Origin: Palsa-506 sp963755815
GTDB taxonomy: Bacteria; Actinomycetota; Actinomycetes; Streptosporangiales; Streptosporangiaceae
Length of the DNA: 64,000 nt
Direction: 5' to 3'
Assembly: GCA_963755815.1 (NCBI GenBank)
Contig: CAVWLF010000010.1
Coordinates: forward strand, 372,001-436,000
The notes under the pieces are model-generated. The model was not told where the DNA came from. It saw nothing but the letters and a program-made list of their open reading frames with translations, and searched no databases. Within the stretch, counting starts at the first letter, position 1. Each line of letters opens with the position of its first letter. Shown here piece after piece: positions 8,791-17,383 of the stretch. The position numbers and the translations under genes are program-made.

Positions 8791-9593
8791 CGCCCGCGTC
8801 CCGCCCCGGCCGCCGGATCCCGGGCCATTCCGGCCGGCAGCCTGTCCACCGCGAGCAGCAGTGAGTACAGGATGGCGAACGGGGCAGGCGGCGAACCCGG
8901 TACCCACACGTCGACCGGCACCGTGCCGGCGATTCCCCCGGCGGCCGCGTACGAGTCAGCCAGCAGCCCGCCGCTGACCGCGTCCGTGCCAACCGCGATC
9001 ACGATCTTCGGCTCCGGCATGGCGTCGTAGGTGCGCCGCAGCGGCTCGGTCATCCCGCGCGCGCCCGCCCCGGTAACCAGCAGGATGTCGGCGTGCCGCG
9101 GGCTCGCGGTAAAGAAGATCCCGAGCCGGTGCACGTCATAGACCGGATTCAGCAGCGCCAGGATCTCCCACTCCTCGGTGCCGTCCGAGCCCGCGTCCAC
9201 ATGCCGCAGGTGCACGCTGCGGCGCAGCGCCGCGGTCCGGGAGCGCAGGCCGGCCCGGAGCGCGGCCAGCGCCGCCGGGTCCTCCTCGACGTCACCCGCG
9301 ATCAGGGCCGAGCGGGACAGGCTGGCGGCGGCCGGCCCGCCGGCCCAGCCGAATACGTCAGGCCGCTCGGTGACGCAGCGGCCGCACTGCACGCACCGCC
9401 CCCGGTCGAGCCGCACCGAGCCGCCAGCCGAGCTGATCGCCCCGGTGGGGCAGAGCCGGTCCAGCTCCGCCGGGCGGGCCGGACGCGGCCCGGTCACGGT
9501 GGCCGGGCCGCGCCCGGCCGCCGCGCAGGCGTCCGGCCGGGCCGGCCAGCGCGTGGTCAGCACCCCGTTGCGCAGTCCTCGCAGAGCCCACAT
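8787..9593 (-). CDS. NuoB/HycG-like small subunit with N-terminal ferredoxin remnant; N2 cysteines missing
   Basis: Residues about 125-255 align by eye with HycG/NuoB: RSVHLRHVDAG, LNPVYDVHRLG, SPRHADILLVTGA, EPKIVIAVG, VPVDVWVPG. The four ligands of the N2 [4Fe-4S] cluster are all replaced: the CxxC pair falls on D137/E140, the next on D204 and the PGCPP cysteine on S234. The N-terminal domain resembles a two-cluster ferredoxin but keeps only C48 (CPTGAI) and C67, C70, C73 (CVQCGRC), exactly the set for one cluster. The subunit would normally bridge the peripheral arm to HycD in the membrane. It begins 36 bp after the hycE-like gene and overlaps the next gene by ATGA. Confidence 0.85.
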   Translation of the reverse strand: MWALRGLRNGVLTTRWPARPDACAAAGRGPATVTGPRPARPAELDRLCPTGAISSAGGSVRLDRGRCVQCGRCVTERPDVFGWAGGPAAASLSRSALIAGDVEEDPAALAALRAGLRSRTAALRRSVHLRHVDAGSDGTEEWEILALLNPVYDVHRLGIFFTASPRHADILLVTGAGARGMTEPLRRTYDAMPEPKIVIAVGTDAVSGGLLADSYAAAGGIAGTVPVDVWVPGSPPAPFAILYSLLLAVDRLPAGMARDPAAGAGRGR

Positions 9594-9628
9594 CTAGCTC
9601 GTCACCCGCATCCCTGATCGGCCGCGCA

Positions 9629-11122
9629 TTAGCCGGCCACCCCGGCGATGGACAGGCCGAAGCTGGCCTCGATGAACGGGAAGTCGGTGAGGATGTCACC
9701 GGCGAACACCTCGTGAAAGAGCACCAGGTTGTGGAAGGAAGCCGAGCGCGGACGGCAGCGGCTGATCCGGCCGCCTGCCAGCCGCACGTCGTAGAGCACC
9801 TCGCCCTGCGGGGCTTCAGCCCACCCGGTCGCCCGCCCGTCGGCCGCCTCGCAGCGGGCCCGCCACGGCCCTCCGGTCACGTCCGCCAGCTCATCGGCGA
9901 CCTGCCGGAGCAGGCGGAACGACTGGCCGGCCTCCGCCCAGCGGATCTTGAGCCTGGCCAGCGCGTCGCCGTCCGGCTCCGGGTCGGCCCGCGGCAGGCC
10001 GAGCGACCGGTAGGCGTCATACGGCCGGGCCGCGCGGGCATCGTCGGAATATCCCGAGCCCTTGCCGACCGGCCCGAGCGCTCCGTGCTCGCGGGCCCGC
10101 TCGGGCCGCAGCGGCCCGGTCCCGCGCAGCCGGTCGAGGAAGGACGCGGTGCCCATCAGCGCCGTGACGTCGGATGTCAGCGCTGCTTCCAGGCGCCCGA
10201 TCGAGTTCGCCAGGTCCGCCGCGGCCACTCGCGGCATCCCGCTCACTCCGCCGGGTACGACCACCCCGCGGCCGAAGCGGCTGCCGCACAGCCGGCCGGT
10301 TAGCCGCAGTACCTCCTCCTTGTGCCAGCCGAACCTGGCGGTGGCGACCGCGAGCCCGGCGGCGTCAGCCAGCCGGACGGCCACGTCGAGATGGCAGCCG
10401 AGCCGCTCAAGCTCCGCGTGCAGCACCCGGACGAGGGCGGCGGGCCAGGGCACCTCGTTACCGGCGATGCGCTCGAGCGCGTGGCAGTAGGCCAGCGCGT
10501 GCGCGACCGTCGCCGTTCCCTCGGTGCGCTCGGCCAGTAGCACCCCGTCTGCGGCAGTCATCCCCTCGAACCGCTTCTCGAGGCCGCGGTGCTTGTAGAA
10601 CACCCGCATATTCAGGTGCGGGATGTCCTCCCCCGGGGTCTCCACCAGGTATTCCACCGACTCGACGACACCCGAGCGCACCGGGCCGTGCGGGATCGTG
10701 AACATCCCCGGTCCGGTCGCATGCCGGGGCAGCACCTGCGGGTCGGGCTCGGCGACCGCGGCGCGCTCCGGCGCCCCGGGCCGCGGCCGGGCCGCGCCGG
10801 GCCCCAGCGGAAGCACCAGCGGCTCCAGCCGCGGATGACCGTCCGGGATCACGCCGAAGAGGTCGTGGATCTCCCGCTCGTACCAGAATGCGGCCCGCAG
10901 CCGCGGCGTCAGGGCCGGATAGCGAGCCGCGCCGGCGGGCAGGATCGCGTCCAGCGCCTGGACGCCGCCCGGGCCGGCCAGCTGCGCGGACAGCAGCAGG
11001 CCCTCGGGACGGGCCGTCGCGAACAACCCGGCGAACCTGCTCCCGGCACTTATCGCCTTGGTCAGCTCGTCCCAGAGCGCGGGCACGCTGGCCGCGACGG
11101 CCACGTCGCCGGCCGCGGTCAT
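9629..11122 (-). CDS. hycE: Hydrogenase-4-like large subunit (HycE/HyfG type) without NiFe ligands
   Basis: A 497-residue fusion of a NuoC-like domain (FWYEREIHDLFG at 79-90, then HPRLEPLVLP) and a NuoD/HycE-like domain (from about 135; IPHLNMRVFYKHRGLEKRFEG). Group 4 hydrogenases bind nickel and iron with RxCGxC and DPCxxC motifs. Here the first reads ERTEGTATVAH (198-208; ligands replaced by E201 and A204), and the C-terminus (480-497, DFPFIEASFGLS) has no cysteine. So it cannot be a hydrogenase of the normal kind and belongs with the energy-converting-hydrogenase-related (Ehr) proteins. The start overlaps the hycQ-like stop by ATGA. The M. tuberculosis HycE (Rv0087) is of similar length. 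Confidence 0.9.
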   Translation of the reverse strand: MTAAGDVAVAASVPALWDELTKAISAGSRFAGLFATARPEGLLLSAQLAGPGGVQALDAILPAGAARYPALTPRLRAAFWYEREIHDLFGVIPDGHPRLEPLVLPLGPGAARPRPGAPERAAVAEPDPQVLPRHATGPGMFTIPHGPVRSGVVESVEYLVETPGEDIPHLNMRVFYKHRGLEKRFEGMTAADGVLLAERTEGTATVAHALAYCHALERIAGNEVPWPAALVRVLHAELERLGCHLDVAVRLADAAGLAVATARFGWHKEEVLRLTGRLCGSRFGRGVVVPGGVSGMPRVAAADLANSIGRLEAALTSDVTALMGTASFLDRLRGTGPLRPERAREHGALGPVGKGSGYSDDARAARPYDAYRSLGLPRADPEPDGDALARLKIRWAEAGQSFRLLRQVADELADVTGGPWRARCEAADGRATGWAEAPQGEVLYDVRLAGGRISRCRPRSASFHNLVLFHEVFAGDILTDFPFIEASFGLSIAGVAG

Positions 11123-12687
11123 CGGGCGCCCCCGCTGAGCTGATGCACGGCCCGCGAGAGCAGTACGGTCAGGTCGGCGGGCGGATGCACGCCCAGCATG
11201 AGCAGGATTGCCAGTCCGGCGACGACGGGGATCACCATCCAGGCGCTCGGCTCGCCGCGGGTCAGCACCGGTTCCGCCGGGCCAACGTCAGCGGCACGGG
11301 GCTGGGAGCTCGAGGTCTGATGATCCCCGGCGGCGACCCGGGCCGTCGCCACCCCGGCCCGCTCCGGCACCACTGCGGCCCGCGGGGTAAACAGCATCCG
11401 GTTCGTGGCCATGGTCAGCCCGAGGAACGCCACGGTGACCAGAACGATCAGCGCGGCCGCCGCGGCGTCACTGGCGGACGCGAACCCGCCGGCCACGATC
11501 TCGAACTCGCTGCGGAAGATCCCGAACGGCGGCATCGCCGCCAGCGCGAGCACGGACAGCAGGAACAACGGCCCGCTCCACGGCAGCAGGTCCAGGCCGC
11601 CGGTGATCGCGGGGATCCCCTTGCTGCCGAACTTGCGGGCCAGCACCCCGGCCCCCATGAACGCGTTTCCCTTGGCGGCCGCGTGCGCCAGGACATGCAG
11701 CAGGACACCCGCCAGCGCGATCGGCGCGCCGAAACTGAGCCCGATGGCCAGGATGCCCATGTGCTCCATGCTGGAGTAGGCGAGCAGCCGTTTTATGTCC
11801 CGCTGGTCGAGCAGGTACAGCGCGGCGAGCGCCAGCGTCGCGACGCCGAAGACCAGCAGCACGTCGCGCGGGAAGCGGGGGCCCAGGGCGGCCGCGGCCA
11901 CCTGGTAGTAGCGCACGATCGCGTAGAAGCTGACCGCCAGCAGGGATCCGGACAGCAGCGCCGACACGGGCGTCGGCGCCTCGGAATGCGCGTCCGGCAG
12001 CCAGGTGTGCACCGGGAAGAGCCCCATCTTGGTGCCGAAGCCGAGCACGGCGAGCACGAACGCCAGCTGCACCGGGGCATGCGGCAGCCGCGCCCCCGCG
12101 TGCAGCAGCGGGCCGAAGGACAGGTTGTAGGACTCGCCGAGCACCTGGGCGCCGGCGTAGTAGGCGAAGATCGTCGCCAGCAGGGCCAGGCTCAGGCCGG
12201 CCGAGGCGATCAGGATGTACTTCCAGGCCGCCTCGGCGGCCCCGTCGGTGTTCTCGATCGCCACCAGCAGGGCCGAGATCACCGTGGTCACCTCGATCGC
12301 GATCCACAGCAGCGCCAGGCTGCCCATCATCGGCGCGGCCAGCATCGACCAGGCGAACAGGTTCAGCCCGGCGTAGAACCGCCGGGAATAGCGGGCCGAG
12401 TCCGGGTCACCGCGGCCGCGCCCCGGATAGCCGACTGAGTACACCGCCACCGATGCATACAGGAAGCCCGTGGCCAGCAGGAACACCACGCTGATCGCGT
12501 CGACCCGCAGGTACGAGAGATAGCTGATGTAGCGGTGAGATGCCGCCGGAATAAGGGCGATAACGAGCACGAAACACGTAATCCCGCTCACCACCGTGGC
12601 CGCCCGCGCCACCACTGCGGGAGCCCGCAGCGATATCACGGCCGCCGCGACCGGCACGGTGAGCAGGAGCAGCAGGACGACGAACAC
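11119..12687 (-). CDS. hycQ: Hydrogenase-4-like antiporter subunit (HyfF/HycQ type)
   Basis: A 522-residue multi-pass NuoN/NuoM-like protein with the classical proton-channel pattern: IEVTTVISALLVAIE (TM5 glutamate), FGTKMGLFPVHTWLPDAHSEAP (TM7 lysine with conserved His-Asp-His) and HVLAHAAAKGNAF (TM8 lysine). It thus retains all expected pumping residues, unlike the catalytic subunits. A GTG start at 12687 lies 3 bp after the hycP-like stop, behind GCGAGGG. Second of the two antiporter-type subunits of the operon; residues 420-470 form a polar loop before the last helix. Confidence 0.92.
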   Translation of the reverse strand: MFVVLLLLLTVPVAAAVISLRAPAVVARAATVVSGITCFVLVIALIPAASHRYISYLSYLRVDAISVVFLLATGFLYASVAVYSVGYPGRGRGDPDSARYSRRFYAGLNLFAWSMLAAPMMGSLALLWIAIEVTTVISALLVAIENTDGAAEAAWKYILIASAGLSLALLATIFAYYAGAQVLGESYNLSFGPLLHAGARLPHAPVQLAFVLAVLGFGTKMGLFPVHTWLPDAHSEAPTPVSALLSGSLLAVSFYAIVRYYQVAAAALGPRFPRDVLLVFGVATLALAALYLLDQRDIKRLLAYSSMEHMGILAIGLSFGAPIALAGVLLHVLAHAAAKGNAFMGAGVLARKFGSKGIPAITGGLDLLPWSGPLFLLSVLALAAMPPFGIFRSEFEIVAGGFASASDAAAAALIVLVTVAFLGLTMATNRMLFTPRAAVVPERAGVATARVAAGDHQTSSSQPRAADVGPAEPVLTRGEPSAWMVIPVVAGLAILLMLGVHPPADLTVLLSRAVHQLSGGAR

Positions 12688-12690
12688 GGG

Positions 12691-13386
12691 TCACCCTCGC
12701 AGACTGGTCAGGCCGGTGGTGGACATCGACTCGGCCTTGCCGTGGTGGACGCGGATCAGCAGGCCGAACACGACGACGACGACCAGCAGGTCGAACAGGA
12801 AGGCGACCTCAAGGATCAGCGGCAGCCCAGCCGCCACGACCAGCGCGGCCAGCGAGATGCCGTTCTCCAGCGAGAGGAACCCGATGGCCTGGGACGCCAC
12901 ATCCCGCCGCATGATCATCAGCACGAAGGCGACCAGCGCGACCGCGACCGAGATCGCCAGCGCGGCCGCCGGGAGCACCGGGCTGCGGATGCCCAGCGCG
13001 GCGATGGCGAAGAAGCCGAACGCGGCGACGGCGATGGCCAGCAGGACCGTGCTGGCCAGGCTGAGCGCGCCGCTGCCCGCGATGTCGGTCCACCCCGGGC
13101 TGCCCGGGTCCCGGCCGACGCCGCGCAGTAGCCGCCGCAGCACCAGCGGGACGATCACGACCTTCAGCCCGGCCGACAGGCCGGCCAGCACGTAGAGGTC
13201 AGGCAGGTGCCGCGCCGCCGCCACCACGATCGCCAGCACCGAGATCAGGGCCGATTGCGCCGCGTACAGCCGCACCTGGTCACGCAGCAGCGCCTGGCGG
13301 AACATGCCGAACTCGGCCAGCAGCACGCCGACCGCGATGATGTTCGCGCTGCCGGAGAAAACGCTCGGAGCCGCTACCGCCGACAT
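12691..13386 (-). CDS. hycP: Hydrogenase-4-like membrane subunit HyfE/HycP type
   Basis: A 231-residue protein with about seven helices, similar to HyfE, whose C-terminal half resembles NuoK (FLSLENGISLAALVVAAGLP, with the buried glutamate, then FLFDLLVVVVVFGLLI). The start ATG at 13386 shares its A with the TGA of the preceding gene (TGATG). An N-terminal extension in the raw frame is the shadow of the neighbour. It sits between the NuoH-like and HyfF-like genes, the same order as hycD-hycP-hycQ in M. tuberculosis. Confidence 0.9.
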   Translation of the reverse strand: MSAVAAPSVFSGSANIIAVGVLLAEFGMFRQALLRDQVRLYAAQSALISVLAIVVAAARHLPDLYVLAGLSAGLKVVIVPLVLRRLLRGVGRDPGSPGWTDIAGSGALSLASTVLLAIAVAAFGFFAIAALGIRSPVLPAAALAISVAVALVAFVLMIMRRDVASQAIGFLSLENGISLAALVVAAGLPLILEVAFLFDLLVVVVVFGLLIRVHHGKAESMSTTGLTSLRG

Positions 13387-14396
13387 CAGCCACCTCCCAG
13401 GTAGAGAGTCAGGACGCCGAGCACGGCCAGCAGGAATGCCCCGGCCACGAATTCCGTGATCTTGAACAAGCGGAGCTTGGCGAAGGAATTGTCGATGACG
13501 GCTACCACCACGCCCAGCAGCGCGGCCTTGCCGAGCAGGGCCACGATCGCGAGCCCGACGTCGCCCGCTTGCGCGGTCGCGGACAATCCCCAGGGCGCGA
13601 CGAAGACGTTGAGCAGGATCGTGTAGAGGATCAGCTGCTTCATCGCCGACCCCCACTTCAGCAGCGCGAAATAGGGGCCGGAGTGCTCGAATGGCCGAGC
13701 TTCCTCGATCATCCCGAACTCGTTGGTCCCCGAATGCGTCTCCACCGGGATCCGGCCGGTCTCGTACAGGATCACCATGAACAGCGCGGTGGCGGCGAGC
13801 AGGTGGGCCGGCCGGGTGATCTGGCCCGCCGATGACCGGACCGTGGCGGCCAGTGCATACGGGAGGTCCGTCCCGGTCACCAGCGCGACGGTGAAGACGA
13901 CGAACAGGATCACCGGCTCGGTGATCGCCGCGAATGTCTTGGCCCGGCTGGCGCCGAGCTGCGCATACGGGCTCCCGGTCTCCAGCGCGGCGACGGCCAC
14001 GACGAAGCTCGCCAGCGACAGGATGAACCCGCCGCCGAGGATGTCGCCCATGTATCCGAGCGGGAGCCCGTAGGTGGTCAGCACCGGTATCAGCAGCGGC
14101 ACGGTCAGGTAGCAGGTCATCGCGGCCACCGGCGCGGCCAGGAAGACCCAGCTCGCGCCCTCGGGAGCCAGCGCCTCCTTGCGGAACAGCTTGGCCAGGT
14201 CGTAGTAGGGCTGCAGCACCCGCGGACCCTTACGGCCCTGCAGCCGCGCCTCTACTTTCGCGATCACGCCCGAGACACCGGGCGCGCCCGCCGCGATCGT
14301 CAGAACCTGCAGAAGCTGGATGACCGGAAACGGCAGTGTCGTGGTCAACGAACCCGCCCGGCTGAGCTCTGCCGGGCGCGCGGGCGCGCGAAGCAC
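13386..14396 (-). CDS. hycD: Hydrogenase-4-like membrane anchor (HyfC/HycD, NuoH-like)
   Basis: A 336-residue eight-helix protein of the NuoH/HyfC family, which anchors the peripheral arm and forms the first proton path. Diagnostic segments are GRKGPRVLQPYYDLAKLF (54-71), ETGSPYAQLGASRAKTFAAI and the loop GRIPVETHSGTNEFGMIEE. First gene of the six-gene minus-strand operon; the upstream 700 bp contains no convincing gene, so the promoter should be there. The first ~20 residues have no family match; an internal start is possible. Confidence 0.9.
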   Translation of the reverse strand: MLRAPARPAELSRAGSLTTTLPFPVIQLLQVLTIAAGAPGVSGVIAKVEARLQGRKGPRVLQPYYDLAKLFRKEALAPEGASWVFLAAPVAAMTCYLTVPLLIPVLTTYGLPLGYMGDILGGGFILSLASFVVAVAALETGSPYAQLGASRAKTFAAITEPVILFVVFTVALVTGTDLPYALAATVRSSAGQITRPAHLLAATALFMVILYETGRIPVETHSGTNEFGMIEEARPFEHSGPYFALLKWGSAMKQLILYTILLNVFVAPWGLSATAQAGDVGLAIVALLGKAALLGVVVAVIDNSFAKLRLFKITEFVAGAFLLAVLGVLTLYLGGG

Positions 14397-15108
14397 CGCG
14401 GATCATTGCCGGGTTGTTCGGGTGCGTCGTCGATCACTGACGGCTCCTCTGCTACCTGCCGGTTGCCCGGACTCAGTGGTAGAGGCCATCAGCGAGAAGC
14501 CATCCCGCGGTTTCGGCGAGCCTCATCGCCTAGATCACATTGTGCTGGACACCCAGCCCGCCCGCAAATCCGGGCCGCTGCCGCTGGCTCGTTCTTACTG
14601 CTAGAGGCACCGGTCTGTCGATCTCGCCGCACGGACGATCATCGGCCATCAAGTCGACGGCAATTCCAGCGCGATGACGGCGCTTAATCGCCCGGTATAG
14701 GCATTCATCAGCATCGCGGTGATAGACCCTAGGTGCCGTGTCGATGCTGGGGCGCTGCTGGCTGTCGCGGCTTGGGATGGGTAACCTGCGGTCCATGCCG
14801 CCAGCCGTATGATGGCTGCAAGGAGCCAGCTGGGATGTGGCGGCTTACAGATGTAACGTAATAAGATTGTTACCTCTTAGATACCTAGTTACAGCCGCAG
14901 CGAACCTAACGGAGCGCTACGATCGCGAGGTCGCGCGTTGAAGGCTCGCTGCCTGTAAGCGGAAGGCTCGTCACCGGGTACCGGAGGCGAGCCGTTGGCA
15001 ATTCCGGCGTGTCGTCTGACGTCAGTGACGTATGCCTCTGACCAGGCGTGACTTGTCCCTTAAACCAACAATTGGCGTAAATCGACGCAGCCGGACATTG
15101 GAGCCTCG
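14397..15108. other. Intergenic region upstream of the hydrogenase-like operon
   Basis: About 700 bp without a convincing gene. GC falls towards 14840-14930. The best open frame is an 88-residue minus-strand ORF (14530-14796), rich in Arg and Asp with only moderate codon bias and no recognisable domain; I would not call it. The region should contain the hycD promoter (minus strand), and it holds GTAAC/GTTAC inverted repeats listed separately. Confidence 0.5.
14853..14873. promoter_or_regulatory. Inverted repeat GTAAC-N11-GTTAC
   Basis: A 21-bp dyad in an AT-rich pocket, with a further GTTAC at 14888-14892. Located about 460 bp upstream of the hydrogenase-like operon (minus) and 240 bp upstream of the DUF397 gene (plus). 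Looks like a regulator binding site; which gene it serves is unknown. Confidence 0.3.
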
Positions 15109-15405
15109 ATGGGTTCAGGAGCACAGGCACGGCCGTTTAGTGCAATTTCGGCCGACAAGCTATGCAATGATGCTGGCCGCCATCACCAAGTGTCTGCGGA
15201 GGACGTGGCGACCGCGTCCTGGCACAAGAGCTCCTGGAGTGGGTACAACGGCAGTTGCGTCGAGGTTGCCGAACTGCAGGATAACGTAGTCTGCATGCGA
15301 GACACAAAGGCAAACGGAATGGGTCCCGTTCTTGCTTTTACGTACCCTGAATGGGATGCGTTCCTATCGAGCATTAGAGCCGGCGAACTCGATTTTAACT
15401 ACTGA
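15109..15405 (+). CDS. DUF397 domain protein
   Basis: The 98-residue product has the DUF397 core at 38-92 (WHKSSWSGYNGSCVEVA, VCMRDTK, PVLAFTYPEWDAFL). A GGAG 5 bp before ATG 15109 supports the start; the first ~35 residues are longer than usual. In actinomycetes DUF397 genes pair with XRE-DUF5753 regulators (the WhiJ-like arrangement), and such a gene lies immediately next door on the opposite strand, with stop codons converging at 15405/15406. Role: probably a small partner that modulates the regulator. Its base composition is less GC-rich than the surroundings. Confidence 0.88.
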   Translation: MGSGAQARPFSAISADKLCNDAGRHHQVSAEDVATASWHKSSWSGYNGSCVEVAELQDNVVCMRDTKANGMGPVLAFTYPEWDAFLSSIRAGELDFNY

Positions 15406-16279
15406 CTAGGATTCAAGCTCCGCAAGGGCCTTTCCTATCAGGTTCATCGAATCTTGTGAGCCGAGTGCCTTTCTTGTCAAGGCTCTGAATGCCGTGTGGT
15501 ACTGGTAGGTATCCTCTTCTTCCTCGACATAGTCACTGCCTGTCAAGTGCTCAGCCATGACAATATCGTGCAAGGGAACATCGTGGACCTGGGGAAACTT
15601 CATATAAATGAACGCGCCAATGGCAATCAGTTGATCACCTGCGAGCGGCAGGATCTGAATCGTGACGTTGGGTCGGCCGAAGGACGCAGCCAGGTGCTTA
15701 AGCTGCGCACGGAGCACGGAAGTACCCCCCAGCCGCCTGTACAGCACCGACTCGTCAATCACTGCAGATAGGGCAAGGGGCGGGGTGCGGTCTAGCACCT
15801 GCTGACGTAGGAGCCGAGCTTCGACGCGGCGTTCGACGTCTGCCGGGCGGGCCGGGGAACATCTCGTGCCAGCTGAGCACCATTGCTCGGGTGTAGTCAG
15901 CCGTCTGCAGCAGGCCGGGAATGATCTGCGGGTCCCAGGTCCACACCGACTCAGCCTCAGCCTCCGCGTAGAGGAAGGCCGCATACTCGCCAGGGAACGT
16001 GGCGGCCACTGCCTCAAGGCGGCCTGTCTTGCTGGACTCCCGGCAAAGCGCCACAAGGCTTTCGCGATGCGCGTCCGCGACATCGTAGAGATCAAGGAGA
16101 AGCAGCAGGTCAGCTTGCTTAATGCCGATGCGGTGGAGCTCGATGCGGCTGATCTTGGAGCCGGACCAGCCGAGGCGTTCGGCTACCTCGTCGCCGGTAA
16201 AACCGGCGCGCTCACGTAGCCGGCGCAGTTCGGCGGCGAGCCGACGTCGGCGGACGGTCGGGCTGCCGTGATCGGGCAC
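15406..16279 (-). pseudogene. XRE-family regulator with DUF5753, frameshifted
   Basis: N-terminal HTH (GTG 16279; LRERAGFTGDEVAERLGWSGSKISRIE) and the start of DUF5753 (ESVWTWDPQIIPGLLQTADYTRAM) read in one frame. The rest of DUF5753 (ERRVEARLLRQQVL, ESVLYRRLGG, LKHLAASFGRPNVTIQILPL, YVEEEEDTYQYHTAFRAL) reads in another. The frames meet at about 15845-15860, in a C/G-rich run, and one base removed would restore one ~290-residue protein of normal family length. Partner of the neighbouring DUF397 gene. Either a recent mutation or a sequencing error. Confidence 0.85.
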
Positions 16280-16900
16280 CCGTCCGGCTCCCCTCAGGTC
16301 AAGCTGTCTCGTCTGAAGTATGAGGCACCTCGGCTGAATTTTGGCTTATCCCCAGCTGAAGTGTGACTCAGTCGGAGTCTAGGGGCGGCAGAGACGTCAT
16401 GTGAAGACTTTCAGAGGTATTTTGCACAGCAAACTGTCGTGCACCTTGCACTTTGCCGAAACGTGCCGTGTACTTGAAGCGAGGGCCAGTTCCCTTAGGG
16501 GAGGGAGGGCCGCGCCATGATCGGCGGGCGGAGCGACCAGATGGTGCTCCTGCCGTGTATCTCGTCCGGCTCAGCCCGCATCTCCTGGCCACGGAATTAT
16601 CGGCGAGCACGCCATCATCGGGCCCGGGCGCCGCCAGGTGGCCATCAGCATCGGATCTGACGCCGGCATCCAATTGCGCCGTGATCTTGAAGCAGACAAG
16701 ACGCTGGGCCAGCGGTTAGGCCCCGCTAGCCCAGCTAGTAACCAAGCTCCATCCGAAGCGACAACGGGAATAGGAGTCAAGGCATTGATCCAGAGTACCT
16801 CCATAGACAAGAGATGCAAGAGGCCCAACGGCCCTTTTACCTGCGCAATCAGTCCCGTCAAGCGCGGGGCACTAGCGCTGCGAGAAGGTGAGGCGGTTCC
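16280..16900. other. Intergenic or decayed stretch
   Basis: About 620 bp with several overlapping short frames and no recognisable domain. The plus-frame segment 16638-16904 (beginning VAISIGSDAG, RRDLEADKTLG) reads like a fragment of a coding sequence but has no clear start or family. Less GC-rich than average. I see no RNA gene. Confidence 0.4.
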
Positions 16901-17212
16901 GTGAATGCACTGACGACGATCGCTTGGGCGACCCTCGCTGCGGTGGTGGCATGGGGACTCACCCTGGCCCACGCCACCGCCGCCATCGCCCGGCTCAAGT
17001 CTGAACTGCGCAAGGAGGTCCGGCACTGGCAGGCCGAGGCGGCACGGGCCAGGGCGCACGCGGCCCTGCTCGCGCAGGACGCGGCGACCTGGGCGGCCGG
17101 CTGCAAGCAAGGCCGAGAGGACGTGATAGCGATCATGCCGCTGCTCGTGGCTGCTCACCAGCAGCTCACAGAGCCGCGCCGGGCAGCTGGCGACATGGCC
17201 GACAGTACCTAG
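16901..17212 (+). CDS. Small membrane-anchored coiled-coil protein
   Basis: A 103-residue protein from GTG 16901, preceded by GGTGAGG. Residues 5-28 form one hydrophobic helix (TIAWATLAAVVAWGLTLAHA); residues 29-70 are charged and helical (RLKSELRKEVRHWQAEAARA), likely a coiled coil facing the cytoplasm. No family recognised. Two downstream hairpins (17221-17261 and 17345-17383) would end its transcript. It belongs to the accessory patch with the XRE/DUF397 pair. Confidence 0.55.
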   Translation: MNALTTIAWATLAAVVAWGLTLAHATAAIARLKSELRKEVRHWQAEAARARAHAALLAQDAATWAAGCKQGREDVIAIMPLLVAAHQQLTEPRRAAGDMADST

Positions 17213-17220
17213 CCGACGAG

Positions 17221-17261
17221 GCGCTCCCCTGCCGGAGCACGGCATGGCCGGCGGGGAGCGC
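17221..17261 (+). terminator. Strong hairpin after the small membrane protein gene
   Basis: Arms 17221-17235 and 17248-17261 (GCGCTCCCC...GCCGG with CCGGC...GGGGAGCGC, one bulged T) enclose a 12-base loop, 9 bp after the stop at 17212. No U-run follows, so it may act as a structural barrier rather than a full intrinsic terminator. Confidence 0.45.
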
Positions 17262-17354
17262 ATCTGCGAGGCCGGGCTGTCCTGGCTGAGCTCCGATCCG
17301 GAAGTGCTCGCCAGCCTGAACCCGATCACTAGCTGCCTGATCAACGGCCACTGA
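17244..17354 (+). CDS. Possible 36-residue small protein
   Basis: An ATG at 17244 with GGAG 6 bp upstream opens a 36-residue frame (MAGGERICEAGLSWLSSDPE at the start, ending CLINGH). Its stop lies inside the left arm of a textbook terminator, the position expected for a real last gene. Two cysteines, no helix of membrane type, no family recognised. The start lies in the loop of the 17221-17261 hairpin, which could control its translation. Weakly supported. Confidence 0.3.
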   Translation: MAGGERICEAGLSWLSSDPEVLASLNPITSCLINGH

Positions 17355-17383
17355 CCGGCAACGACGCGGTCAGGGCCGTTTTT
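17345..17383 (+). terminator. Intrinsic terminator
   Basis: Stem CGGCC(A)CTGACCG (17345-17357) pairs with CGGTCAGGGCCG (17367-17378) around a 9-base loop, and five T residues follow (17379-17383). This is the clearest rho-independent terminator in the window. Confidence 0.8.

Noticed and set aside
11119..12438. Long plus-strand frames across the hydrogenase-like genes, such as 10888-12438
   Set aside because: Antisense shadows of hycQ and hycE; composition is Arg/Gly/His/Gln-rich, no homology.
6523..14396. Functional H2-evolving hydrogenase (Hyf/Hyc)
   Set aside because: NiFe and N2 cysteines are missing, and no maturation (hyp) or formate dehydrogenase genes are visible.
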